Origin: Candidatus Competibacteraceae bacterium | GTDB taxonomy: Bacteria > Pseudomonadota > Gammaproteobacteria > Competibacterales > Competibacteraceae | DNA length: 8,861 bases | Reading direction: 5' to 3' | Assembly (NCBI GenBank): GCA_020445005.1 | Contig: JAGRHM010000768.1 | Span: 1-8,861, forward strand | In this document: positions 1 to 6,927 of the stretch, one piece after another | Position numbering within the stretch: position 1 is the first letter of the stretch | Layout: each line of letters starts with the position of its first letter | Notes under the pieces: model-generated | What the model was told of the DNA's origin: nothing | What the model saw: the letters and a program-made list of their open reading frames with translations, nothing else | The model's database searches: none | Made by a program: the position numbers and the translations under genes

Positions 1-473
1 GGAGCGAGGATCACACGGCTGCGCTGCTTGAAGAAACCGTCACTTTTTATCCCGCCATGCTGCAAAAGGGTTTCGAGCAAGCCAGCCTGGGTAAACGCGC
101 GGCCCGCATTGAGCGATTTCCTGACCTGTTTGCCGAGAAAGTACGCCCCGATTTCGACGATACCTACTATCAACAATTCGATAAGCGTCTCAAACTCTAC
201 CGAAACTTGCCTGCACCGTTGCCGGGGCTACTGGAAAATGTGTTGCTGGCGGTGATGAAGGCGGGTAGTCCAATGATGCGAGATGCGCTGTATGAAGCGT
301 TAATCCAGAGTGGCGAGGTATCCGACGCTGATTTGGGCGATGCGTTGAACATCCTGCGTGAGGATGGTTTTCTGGCCGTGCGTGCGCAACGCGACGGCAG
401 CCAGCAGTGGCGAGTGGCTTCCGATTTGATGCGGGCCTGGTGGAACCAGCGTCGGGGAGGTTCGCGTCGGTGA
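1..473 (+). CDS. AAA-type ATP-binding protein, C-terminal part only (5' end outside window)
   Basis: The reading frame is open from the left edge (first full codon at position 3) to a TGA at 471-473, so 156 C-terminal residues are visible. An ATG at 57 is probably internal because in-frame coding continues upstream of it. The visible part is mostly helical. It ends in a winged-helix-like segment (about residues 70-145: alternating helices with DALYEALIQSGEVSDADLGD, then a strand pair with GFLAVRA and QWRVASD) and a basic tryptophan tail, LMRAWWNQRR. That ending is typical of ORC/STAND-like bacterial ATP-binding proteins, where it follows the nucleotide-binding domain. The P-loop itself would lie outside the window, so the ATPase assignment is an inference from this tail and from the neighbouring NTPase gene. 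The stop codon overlaps the next gene by 4 bases, which implies one operon and translational coupling. Its substrate and partners are unknown. Confidence 0.6.
   Translation, partial: SEDHTAALLEETVTFYPAMLQKGFEQASLGKRAARIERFPDLFAEKVRPDFDDTYYQQFDKRLKLYRNLPAPLPGLLENVLLAVMKAGSPMMRDALYEALIQSGEVSDADLGDALNILREDGFLAVRAQRDGSQQWRVASDLMRAWWNQRRGGSRR
454..460 (+). promoter_or_regulatory. Shine-Dalgarno sequence that fixes the GTG start of the NTPase-TPR gene
   Basis: GGGGAGG lies inside the last codons of the upstream gene, 9 bases before a GTG at 470-472. That GTG overlaps the upstream stop codon as GTGA. The strong purine run and spacing favour GTG 470 over the in-frame ATG at 407, which would overlap the upstream gene by 67 bases and has no comparable site. 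Confidence 0.75.
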
Positions 474-3400
474 GCCGCGAGCGTCTGATCGAAACCTTCA
501 ACACCCATCGCATGTCGGCGGAGGTCGTGCAAGCGGTCGCTACCGCCCGCGAACTGGAACTGGCTGAAGCGATGCAAGCGGTGCGGCGGGCCGCAGAGCA
601 ACCACGACAGACCGCACAACATCTTATCGTCTACGGCGAACGCGGTTCGGGCAAGTCCTTTCTGATGCGGCTGATCGAGATTGAGATCGAACGACTGGTG
701 CAAAAAGAAAACTGGCTGATCGTTTCAGCTCTGTTGCCCGAAGAGCAATACAATATCCGCTCCGCGCCGCAATTGATTCAGGCCATCGCGGCCAAGGTAC
801 GCGGTGAGGTTTGGAGCTTCGCGATGGATTTTCGCCCGCTGGCCGAAGCGTGGGAGGCCGCCATCACCGAGTTGGAGGCAGCGCTGGATCAGCGTTTTGG
901 CCCCGGTTTGGGGCGGGTGGTCGCGATGGTAGAGAATTTCGATACCCTCACCCGTAACCTGTTTGGCAGCGGCGTGGCGGCCCGGAAAAAGACCGCCAGC
1001 GCCCGCGCCATCGAGCAAAATGCCGCCGAGCAATTGCTGCGCAAGCTGATGAACCGCAAAGATTCACGTTTGATGCTGATCGCTTCCGCCACGGGCACAG
1101 TGGATCAGGATTATGAGCGCCCTTTGTTCCAGGCTTTCAAGACCATCGATTTGCGCATCTGGACCTCTGACGATTGCATCGCTTACTTCAACCACCGCCG
1201 CGCCTTGGAGCGGCAAGCGACTCTGTCGCCCCAGGAAGAAGCCCGCGCCCGCGCCATCGCCGAATTCATCGGCGGCAATCCGCGTCTTGCTCAGTTGCTC
1301 GGCGAAGTGCTGGCCACACCCGATGCCCGCAGCATCGCCGCGACGCTCGATGCCTTGAGCGATCATCTGGCCGATTATTACCGCCATCGCCTCGACGACC
1401 TGCCGCCGCAATCCGCCGCCTTACTCGACGCCTTGATCCGCAAGGGCGAACCCTGCACCCAGACCGAACTGGCGGCGCGGGTCAACGCAAGCTCACAGGC
1501 GCAAATCGCCGATGCCTTCAGCTATCTGTTGTCCAGCCGCTTGCTAGCCGCCGGGTCTGATAAAACCGGCGCAGGCAAACTCTATCGCTTACGCGACCGG
1601 TTGTTCGTGCATTTCTATCGTCGGCGTTATGGGGAACCGGAACAGGCCCTGGGGCTGGCTCCAATTGCCGAGCTGCTGGAAAGCTTCTTTGCCCAGCGCG
1701 AACGTGAAGAGCAGGTGCGGCGGCATCTGGAAGCGGGCGAGTGGGCGGATGCCCGGCTGTATGCGCTGAACAGTCCATTGATGTGTCTGCCATCGGATGG
1801 CTTCTGCGGGTATCGGGATGGCACAGCGACTGGAACGCCAGGAGAGTTGTTCAGGTTGGTGGGTTGCTCCCCTGATGCCGCTATCGATGCTCAAACTGAA
1901 TTGAAGCTGCACTCGGAACTGTCCATCAAACGTTGGAGAGACGCAGCCAACTGTGCGGATACCGGACTCCGTAGGACGGCGGCTTTGTTGTTGGAGGCGA
2001 TATCGCTCTCCCGCTGTCAGATGGATGACCAAGCGGAGAAAGTTTTAGAGGAAGCACTGGGCAGGGCTGAGATGGATGGAGATCAGGACTCGCGGATTTT
2101 GGTTTTGCATAACATGGCGGTCTTCACTTGTCACCGGCGAAAGGACCCGTCCAAGGTCTTGGAATTATCTGCTCAGATCGGAACACTTGCCGGAAAAACT
2201 CGGAACGATGTTGTGCGGGTAATAGCGCTATGCTCCAAAGCTTGGCATCTCTCGACGGTCGAAATCGGTCATTATCCTGAAGCTGTTGACGTATATGACG
2301 AGGCGGCCGAGCTGGCTTCAAAAGTCGGCTCGCCACATTTGCAGGCGCGCGCTTTGAGAGGCAAGGCTTACTCCTTAAATCAGCTCAAGCGTTATGACGA
2401 AGCCGCCTTGTTGGCCAAACAATCGCTTGATTTGGCAACAGCGGCGGGGATGATTCACAACCAAATCGAAGCGCTAATCTACTTATATAGTGCGCTGTCG
2501 AAATTGGATCAGCACGAACTGGCTCTTGAATCGGCGCAGACAGCTTATGAACTTGCCGTAAAGATTAGGGACGTCGATCGTCAGGTCGCCGCCCTCACAA
2601 TGATAGGCTTTGCGCGGTCGAACTTGGGTCAGCACGAGCTGACCCTTGAATCGGCGCAGACAGCTTATGAACTTGCCGTAAAGATTGGGGACGTCGATCG
2701 TCAGGCCGTCGCTCTCGACTTGAAAGGATGGAAGCTTGCCAAACTGGGCCGTATAGATGAAGCATCAGATGTCTTCGATATGGCTTTCGACGCCGCCAAG
2801 TCGGGAAGTCTACCGCAAGGCCTAATTTTTATCCTAAAAAATCAGGCCAATAGCTTGAGGTGGAAGAAGTCAGAGCGAACCTTGATTCTGGCGCGAGATA
2901 TCCTCACCCAAACAAGCGACGTGATCTCTAAGGACGCTTTATGGACAGCGCGCCGAATTTTCTTTGAAGCGGCTACCCGTGCACACGCCCCCGATGTCGT
3001 GGAGATGTTTGAAATCTGTTTAGCCGAAGTCACGACCGAAGAAAACACTCATCCGCTCGCTGATATGCTCGCTAAAGTACTCGCTGCCGTTACCTATAAC
3101 GACCTATGGGACGAACTCGCCGCTTGTCTATCGCGGCATCCGCAGACGCCGATATTTTCGCGAACATGGCGACCCTTCAGCGAGATAGGCAGAGTTTGGA
3201 GTGCGCAAGTCAAGGCCAATGGCCGCGCCCAAACTTATGCAGCAATCGCCCGCCAACTGCCCGCCATCGTGCAGTTGATCGAATGGCTGCCGTTGGAGAT
3301 AGACCTTGAGAGTCTTGAGGACAAGACACTGAGTCAGCTCCATTCGTCAGAGCTAATCAACGGATTGCTAAACCACTGCGACGATGCCGGTTTTCTGCAA

Positions 3401-3613
3401 GACATCGCTGAATTGCTCAAGGAGGGCTTTGGTAAGAAAGCTGAAGCTGAAATTCAACGCCTTCAAGCTTTCGCCGAAGTTCATGCCGCCTCGGATAAGG
3501 AAGCTGTTCTTCAGCGCCTGGACCCGAATTTGGCCCACGCCATTCGCCGCATCTGGGGGTTTCCAGAACCCGACGATCTCTTGATGCGAAAAGGCCGGCG
3601 GAAAGGACGCTAA
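470..3613 (+). CDS. STAND/AAA-like P-loop NTPase with winged helix and C-terminal TPR-like repeats
   Basis: A 1047-residue protein starting at GTG 470 (see its ribosome binding site). Visible parts in order: Walker A GERGSGKS at 56-63; Walker B VVAMVENFD at 150-158, with Glu155 as the likely catalytic acid; sensor-1-like LIASATG at 203-209; sensor-2-like GGNPR at 268-272; a winged helix at about 315-360 followed by a basic segment, LRDRLFVHFYRRRYG, near 374-388; helical TPR-like repeats from about 495 to 795; and a helical C-terminal region of unknown fold. There is no signal peptide or membrane segment, so it is probably cytoplasmic. An NTPase followed by a winged helix and superhelical repeats is the STAND layout, in which the repeats usually sense a ligand or partner. 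The effector, if any, is unclear: no nuclease, TIR or protease motif was seen. It is co-translated with another ATPase. A regulator or a defence switch are both possible. Confidence 0.8.
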   Translation: MSRERLIETFNTHRMSAEVVQAVATARELELAEAMQAVRRAAEQPRQTAQHLIVYGERGSGKSFLMRLIEIEIERLVQKENWLIVSALLPEEQYNIRSAPQLIQAIAAKVRGEVWSFAMDFRPLAEAWEAAITELEAALDQRFGPGLGRVVAMVENFDTLTRNLFGSGVAARKKTASARAIEQNAAEQLLRKLMNRKDSRLMLIASATGTVDQDYERPLFQAFKTIDLRIWTSDDCIAYFNHRRALERQATLSPQEEARARAIAEFIGGNPRLAQLLGEVLATPDARSIAATLDALSDHLADYYRHRLDDLPPQSAALLDALIRKGEPCTQTELAARVNASSQAQIADAFSYLLSSRLLAAGSDKTGAGKLYRLRDRLFVHFYRRRYGEPEQALGLAPIAELLESFFAQREREEQVRRHLEAGEWADARLYALNSPLMCLPSDGFCGYRDGTATGTPGELFRLVGCSPDAAIDAQTELKLHSELSIKRWRDAANCADTGLRRTAALLLEAISLSRCQMDDQAEKVLEEALGRAEMDGDQDSRILVLHNMAVFTCHRRKDPSKVLELSAQIGTLAGKTRNDVVRVIALCSKAWHLSTVEIGHYPEAVDVYDEAAELASKVGSPHLQARALRGKAYSLNQLKRYDEAALLAKQSLDLATAAGMIHNQIEALIYLYSALSKLDQHELALESAQTAYELAVKIRDVDRQVAALTMIGFARSNLGQHELTLESAQTAYELAVKIGDVDRQAVALDLKGWKLAKLGRIDEASDVFDMAFDAAKSGSLPQGLIFILKNQANSLRWKKSERTLILARDILTQTSDVISKDALWTARRIFFEAATRAHAPDVVEMFEICLAEVTTEENTHPLADMLAKVLAAVTYNDLWDELAACLSRHPQTPIFSRTWRPFSEIGRVWSAQVKANGRAQTYAAIARQLPAIVQLIEWLPLEIDLESLEDKTLSQLHSSELINGLLNHCDDAGFLQDIAELLKEGFGKKAEAEIQRLQAFAEVHAASDKEAVLQRLDPNLAHAIRRIWGFPEPDDLLMRKGRRKGR
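2510..2716 (+). repeat. Two near-identical 120-base (40-residue) TPR units inside the NTPase gene
   Basis: Positions 2510-2596 and 2630-2716 match at a period of exactly 120 bases with 7 mismatches in 87, including an unbroken 42-base match (2525-2566 with 2645-2686). At the protein level, residues 681-709 and 721-749 agree at 25 of 29 positions around the core ESAQTAYELAVKI. The 40-residue period fits TPR/kinesin-light-chain-type helical hairpins. DNA identity this high, when other repeats in the protein are strongly diverged, points to a recent in-frame unit duplication. Confidence 0.9.
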
Positions 3614-4803
3614 CAGCGATGGATCGGCGCTATGCCAAGTTTGGGCAGAGCCTCCTGCGCCGCCGCATAGACCGCATGAATCGGTACGGCATGCTCCAGC
3701 GCCAGCCGCTTGCAATCCTCGTACTCCGGCTTGGCGCGCAACGTTTGTCCCTGATGGCGGGCCAGCTTGACCGCAACTTCGCCATAGGGGGTCGTTGCCT
3801 GGACGATCTCTCGAACCAACTCAATGCGCTTGACTGGATAATGACGCACGCCCAGCGTCGTCGTTTCAATCAGCAACAACTCGGTCAGGCGTGATGCCTG
3901 TTCCGGGGAGCCCAGAACGCTCAGCAGGATACCCGGTCGATTCTTCTTCATCTGTACCGGCGTCAGCCAGGCGTCCAGCGCGCCCGCCGCGAATAACCGT
4001 TCCAGCACATAGTCATAGCATTCCGGGTTCATGTCGTCGATGTTGCATTCCAGGACATGCAACTCTTCTTCCTTGCGCTCCGACGCCGCTTGTTCGCCCA
4101 GGCAAACCCGCAGCACATTAGGAAGGGGGCCATCACGGTGACCGACGCCATAGCCAATACGCTGGATAGAAAACGCCGGGCGCTCCACAAACTCGTCCAC
4201 AAAGGTCGTCAGTAACGCGGCCCCGGTCGGAGTGGTCGCCTCAAATGGAACGCCCCCCAGCCGCACCGGAACCTCTTTGAGCAACTCCAGCGTGGCCGGG
4301 GCTGGTACGGGCAGCACGCCATGTTCGCAATGCGCCACGCCGCTGCCCAGTTCCACCGGCGAACACAGCACCCGGTCTACCTTCAGCCAGTCCAGCGCGA
4401 TCGCCCCGCCCACAATATCCACAATCGCATCCAGCGCCCCTACTTCATGGATATGAATGTGATCCAGGGTGGTGTCATGAATACGCGCCTCAGCTTCCGC
4501 CAACCGCCCGAATACACTCATCGCCCGCGCCTGAATGTCGTTGGACAAGGCGCTGCGACTGATTAACGCCTCGATCTGGCGCAAGTTGCGAGTTTCCGGC
4601 TGATGCGGATCGACAACGACATGCACCTGAGTACCGGTAACCCCCTTACGGCTGGCGCGGCGGATTTGCACCTGGTAGCCCTCCAGATTCAGTTTGTCCA
4701 GTTCCCGTAACCATGCGTCGTGGTCTATGCCTAAATCCAGCAGGGCCGCCAGATGCATGTCGCCGCTGATGCCGGCAAAACAGTCGTAATAAAGGATCTT
4801 CAT
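3610..4803 (-). CDS. larC: LarC, nickel-pincer cofactor nickel-insertion protein
   Basis: A full-length 397-residue LarC (DUF111) protein starting at ATG 4803. LarC is known as the CTP-dependent cyclometallase that puts nickel into the pyridinium dithiocarboxylate mononucleotide, the last step in making the nickel-pincer cofactor of lactate racemase LarA and its relatives. Family marks: DCFAGISGDM at 7-16, the histidine-rich HIHIHEVGALDAIVDIVG at 115-132, ATTPTGAALL at 189-198, ECNIDDMNPE at 252-261, MKKNRPG at 285-291 and KPEYEDCK at 358-365. The LarC1-like (about 1-240) and LarC2-like (about 248-397) halves are fused in one frame, unlike the frameshift-expressed Lactobacillus gene. It starts 11 bases after creD with only a poor ribosome binding site, so it probably depends on creD transcription and translation. 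No larA, larB or larE is visible nearby. Its stop overlaps the convergent NTPase gene by 4 bases. Confidence 0.93.
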   Translation of the reverse strand: MKILYYDCFAGISGDMHLAALLDLGIDHDAWLRELDKLNLEGYQVQIRRASRKGVTGTQVHVVVDPHQPETRNLRQIEALISRSALSNDIQARAMSVFGRLAEAEARIHDTTLDHIHIHEVGALDAIVDIVGGAIALDWLKVDRVLCSPVELGSGVAHCEHGVLPVPAPATLELLKEVPVRLGGVPFEATTPTGAALLTTFVDEFVERPAFSIQRIGYGVGHRDGPLPNVLRVCLGEQAASERKEEELHVLECNIDDMNPECYDYVLERLFAAGALDAWLTPVQMKKNRPGILLSVLGSPEQASRLTELLLIETTTLGVRHYPVKRIELVREIVQATTPYGEVAVKLARHQGQTLRAKPEYEDCKRLALEHAVPIHAVYAAAQEALPKLGIAPIHRC

Positions 4804-4814
4804 GGAGCAGGCAT

Positions 4815-6194
4815 TTACCCTTCAGGGGAAGTGGGTTCACCGTTTGCGCTTTGAATACGCCGGTGCTGTAAACCATCGCTCAGTTGATACCAGTCCACCT
4901 TGCGAGTCAACACCATCGCCAGCGCCAGGAAGCCAAACAAGGTCAGCGAACCGGCCAGCAAGGCATAATCTTCCAGACTGATCAACACATACAGAATGCC
5001 GAATACGCCGCCAAGCAGTGCGCCAAAACCCAGTCCCCAGCCGATGCCACCCAGAACGTAAACCAGATAATAACTGACCAGGGCGACGCAAGCCGCAGTC
5101 GCGACTCCATACGACAACGCAAAACCCAGATGTTCGGACAAGGACAGCAACAATAGGTAGAACAGCACCAGCGCCGCGCCGGTCAGCCCATACTGCAAAG
5201 GATGAATCGCCAACCGCTTGAGCACCTCGAAGAGGAAGAAAGCGGTAAAGCTGAGACCGATAAACAGCAGGCTGTACTTGAGCGCGCGATCGCTTTGCAC
5301 ATAGCTGTCGGCGGGTTCGATGAAGCGTACTCCGATCAATCCTTGCAGACCCTGGTTGCTGCGCAGATAAGCATTAATCTGGTGATCCATGTTGGCGGCC
5401 AGCCGGGTCGTGGCCCAGGTAGCGGTGAAGCCTTCCGGCGTAACCTGGCGGGCTTCCGGCAGAAATTGCCCGAAAAAGCTGGGGTGTGGCCAACCACCCT
5501 GCATGGCGATATGGGTGACGTCGCCAACCGGCGCGACACTGAAGGATTGGGTGCCGCGCAGATCCAGCGAAAAGGCAAACTCCGCCGTCCAGGGCTGTTG
5601 CGGATCAAGACCTGAGAGGCGCGCCTGAATGCCGTTCGCCATGCGCTCTTCATCCGTACCCGGCAAAAACTCCAGACGCTGTTCCGCCCAGTGCAACGCC
5701 GGCGCCCGGAGGATGCCGCGCGGATCACTGACGCCCACGATCAGGCGCGGTTCGCCATAGGTAATTTGCTCGTTCTCCCCAGGCTGGAGGAGTGCGCCTT
5801 CGACAGTAAAACGGCCTTTGAAGGCAAGGGTCGCGCTGAACACCACCGCCTGGTAAAGTCCCCGGCGAACGGTTTCCGTATTCAACCGGGCCTGAATCTC
5901 CAATTCGGCAGGCAGCAACAGCAATCGATCCGAATTACGTTTTTCCACCTCGATCATTTTCCCTTCATCCTTGTCGACAGGTTTCAGGGTCTTAATGATG
6001 CGAGTATAAGGCATCACCAGCACTGGCCCGATCAGCACCTGATCGCGGGCGGTGGAGGCGGCAATTTCAGCAACAACCCCGTCCCGCCGCGCCATGCGTT
6101 CGCTGACCAGGAAACTGATTTGCGCCAAGCCGATAGCAAGAACCAACGTAACGAGAAAAATCAGCGCAATTTTGACAAACAGACCATATTTCAT
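4815..6194 (-). CDS. creD: CreD family inner-membrane protein
   Basis: A 459-residue protein, close to the usual length of about 450 for CreD. It has an N-terminal membrane segment (about 5-27), a large periplasmic domain (about 28-305) with the family motif GGWPHPSFFGQFLP at 233-246, then five further membrane segments (about 306-325, 333-352, 357-380, 386-405, 410-430). The strongly conserved HPLQY (331-335), LLLLSLSEH (347-355), EDYALL (408-413) and TRKVDWY (430-436) are all present. In enterobacteria, CreD is controlled by the CreBC two-component system and affects envelope integrity and colicin tolerance; its molecular activity is not established. The ATG at 6194 has a strong AAGAGGAG site 7 bases upstream. 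No creB or creC gene is visible, and no tandem TTCAC-type CreB box was found in the 230 bases upstream. larC follows in the same operon. Confidence 0.93.
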   Translation of the reverse strand: MKYGLFVKIALIFLVTLVLAIGLAQISFLVSERMARRDGVVAEIAASTARDQVLIGPVLVMPYTRIIKTLKPVDKDEGKMIEVEKRNSDRLLLLPAELEIQARLNTETVRRGLYQAVVFSATLAFKGRFTVEGALLQPGENEQITYGEPRLIVGVSDPRGILRAPALHWAEQRLEFLPGTDEERMANGIQARLSGLDPQQPWTAEFAFSLDLRGTQSFSVAPVGDVTHIAMQGGWPHPSFFGQFLPEARQVTPEGFTATWATTRLAANMDHQINAYLRSNQGLQGLIGVRFIEPADSYVQSDRALKYSLLFIGLSFTAFFLFEVLKRLAIHPLQYGLTGAALVLFYLLLLSLSEHLGFALSYGVATAACVALVSYYLVYVLGGIGWGLGFGALLGGVFGILYVLISLEDYALLAGSLTLFGFLALAMVLTRKVDWYQLSDGLQHRRIQSANGEPTSPEG

Positions 6195-6201
6195 GGTAAG
6201 G

Positions 6202-6209
6202 CTCCTCTT
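6202..6209 (-). promoter_or_regulatory. Shine-Dalgarno sequence of creD
   Basis: On the minus strand this reads AAGAGGAG, 7 bases before the creD ATG. It is the strongest ribosome binding site in the minus-strand genes and supports the chosen start. Confidence 0.8.
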
Positions 6210-6379
6210 ATTTGGAATGGACAGAGAAGATCTTACGCAGTTTGTTTGTGGCGATGATGTGTGGAAGATGGGGATTAAATAGAGATCGTGTGATGATGGA
6301 TCAGGGCTATATAGTTTTGGTTCTTCGAGGATTCTTGTGGAGGCAGATCACATCGGCGCAACCCCGAGTCGATCAGCAT

Positions 6380-6411
6380 AAAACGGTGCGCCAGGCGCTT
6401 GATCCTGGCGC
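6380..6411 (-). terminator. Possible weak rho-independent terminator of the exported copper/heme operon
   Basis: A perfect 8-base inverted repeat (GCGCCAGG at 6388-6395, CCTGGCGC at 6404-6411) with an 8-base loop begins 13 bases after the stop codon of the PCu(A)C gene. On the minus strand the stem is followed by ACCG and then four T residues. The T run is short and displaced, so this may be a weak terminator or only an RNA-stabilising hairpin. Confidence 0.4.
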
Positions 6412-6424
6412 TCTCGGTTGAGCA

Positions 6425-6919
6425 TCAGTAGATCGATTCATCAGCATTAAGCTGTACGAACATGTCTACAGTAATGGTTCCAGCATGTTGAAACCGGAGA
6501 ACAAGAGGAAAGTGCTGCCCCTCCTCCAATGGCTTTTTCAAGCCAATCAACATCAGATGCGATTTGCCCGGCTCCAAACGGACGGTTTTTCCTGCGGGAA
6601 TTTCAAGAGTGTCGACTGAACGTATTTTCAGTACGCCATTGTCCTGAATTGCACGGTACAACTCAACCCGTGTAGCCACATCTGCTGTAGCGGAAAGCAG
6701 TTGATCCGACTTGTGGCCATTGTTTCTCAACCCCAGATAGCCTCTACCGTCGGCGCTCCCATTAGTAGGCGTAGCCCAGGGATGAGTGATCGTTATATCG
6801 CTCAACTTATAGCCATGGGCATTGACCCAAACCGGCCAACTCATCAATAAAAACACGACGAGAAAGGAAAACCGTTGCAAGTTCCATTTTCTGGAACCGA
6901 TAGATGCGCGCTGGAGCAT
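6425..6919 (-). CDS. PCu(A)C-family periplasmic copper protein with altered ligand set
   Basis: A 164-residue exported protein of the PCu(A)C (DUF461) family, whose members carry Cu(I)/Cu(II) in the periplasm, often for cytochrome oxidase assembly. It has a signal peptide with a basic start and hydrophobic core FSFLVVFLLM (17-26), with probable cleavage after VNA (34). Family marks are ITHPWATPT (44-52), YLGLRNNG (61-68), EIPAGKTVRLEPG (106-118), SHLMLIGLKKPL (120-131) and a closing beta strand near 139-157. The usual ligand pattern H-X10-M-X21-H-X-M has exactly the right spacing here, but the first His is Tyr88 and the first Met is Ile99; His121 and Met123 remain. The ATG at 6919 is chosen because it lies 8 bases after the upstream stop. 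The in-frame ATG at 6982 would overlap that gene by 55 bases and add a non-signal-like N-terminus. Last gene of the operon, and richer in A+T than creD. Confidence 0.87.
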   Translation of the reverse strand: MLQRASIGSRKWNLQRFSFLVVFLLMSWPVWVNAHGYKLSDITITHPWATPTNGSADGRGYLGLRNNGHKSDQLLSATADVATRVELYRAIQDNGVLKIRSVDTLEIPAGKTVRLEPGKSHLMLIGLKKPLEEGQHFPLVLRFQHAGTITVDMFVQLNADESIY

Positions 6920-6927
6920 AGAGTTTC

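Larger units (their letters stand above)
6195..6424. other. Intergenic region between creD and the exported copper/heme operon
   Basis: This 230-base gap holds no convincing gene. It is richer in A+T than its flanks near 6270-6320. On the minus strand it should contain the creD promoter. A TATATA hexamer lies at 6308-6313, but no recognisable -35 box sits at a fitting distance, so no promoter is called. The end next to the PCu(A)C gene carries a GC-rich hairpin, annotated separately. Confidence 0.5.

Noticed and set aside
407..469. ATG at 407 as the start of the NTPase-TPR gene
   Set aside because: It would overlap the upstream gene by 67 bases, while GTG 470 has a strong ribosome binding site 9 bases before it and a classic GTGA overlap.
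197..703. Open frame of 168 codons on the - strand opposite the ATPase genes
   Set aside because: It crosses the junction of two well-supported + strand genes, including the P-loop codons, and has no domain features.
3610..4803. Programmed frameshift in larC as in Lactobacillus
   Set aside because: Both LarC halves are in one uninterrupted frame of normal length, so no frameshift is needed.
5691..6257. Long open frame of 188 codons on the + strand opposite creD
   Set aside because: It lies antisense to strongly conserved CreD coding sequence, shows no recognisable domain and has a composition typical of a shadow frame.
6308..6313. TATATA hexamer as a -10 box for creD
   Set aside because: No acceptable -35 hexamer lies 16-18 bases upstream on the minus strand and no extended -10 is present, so it is too weak to annotate.
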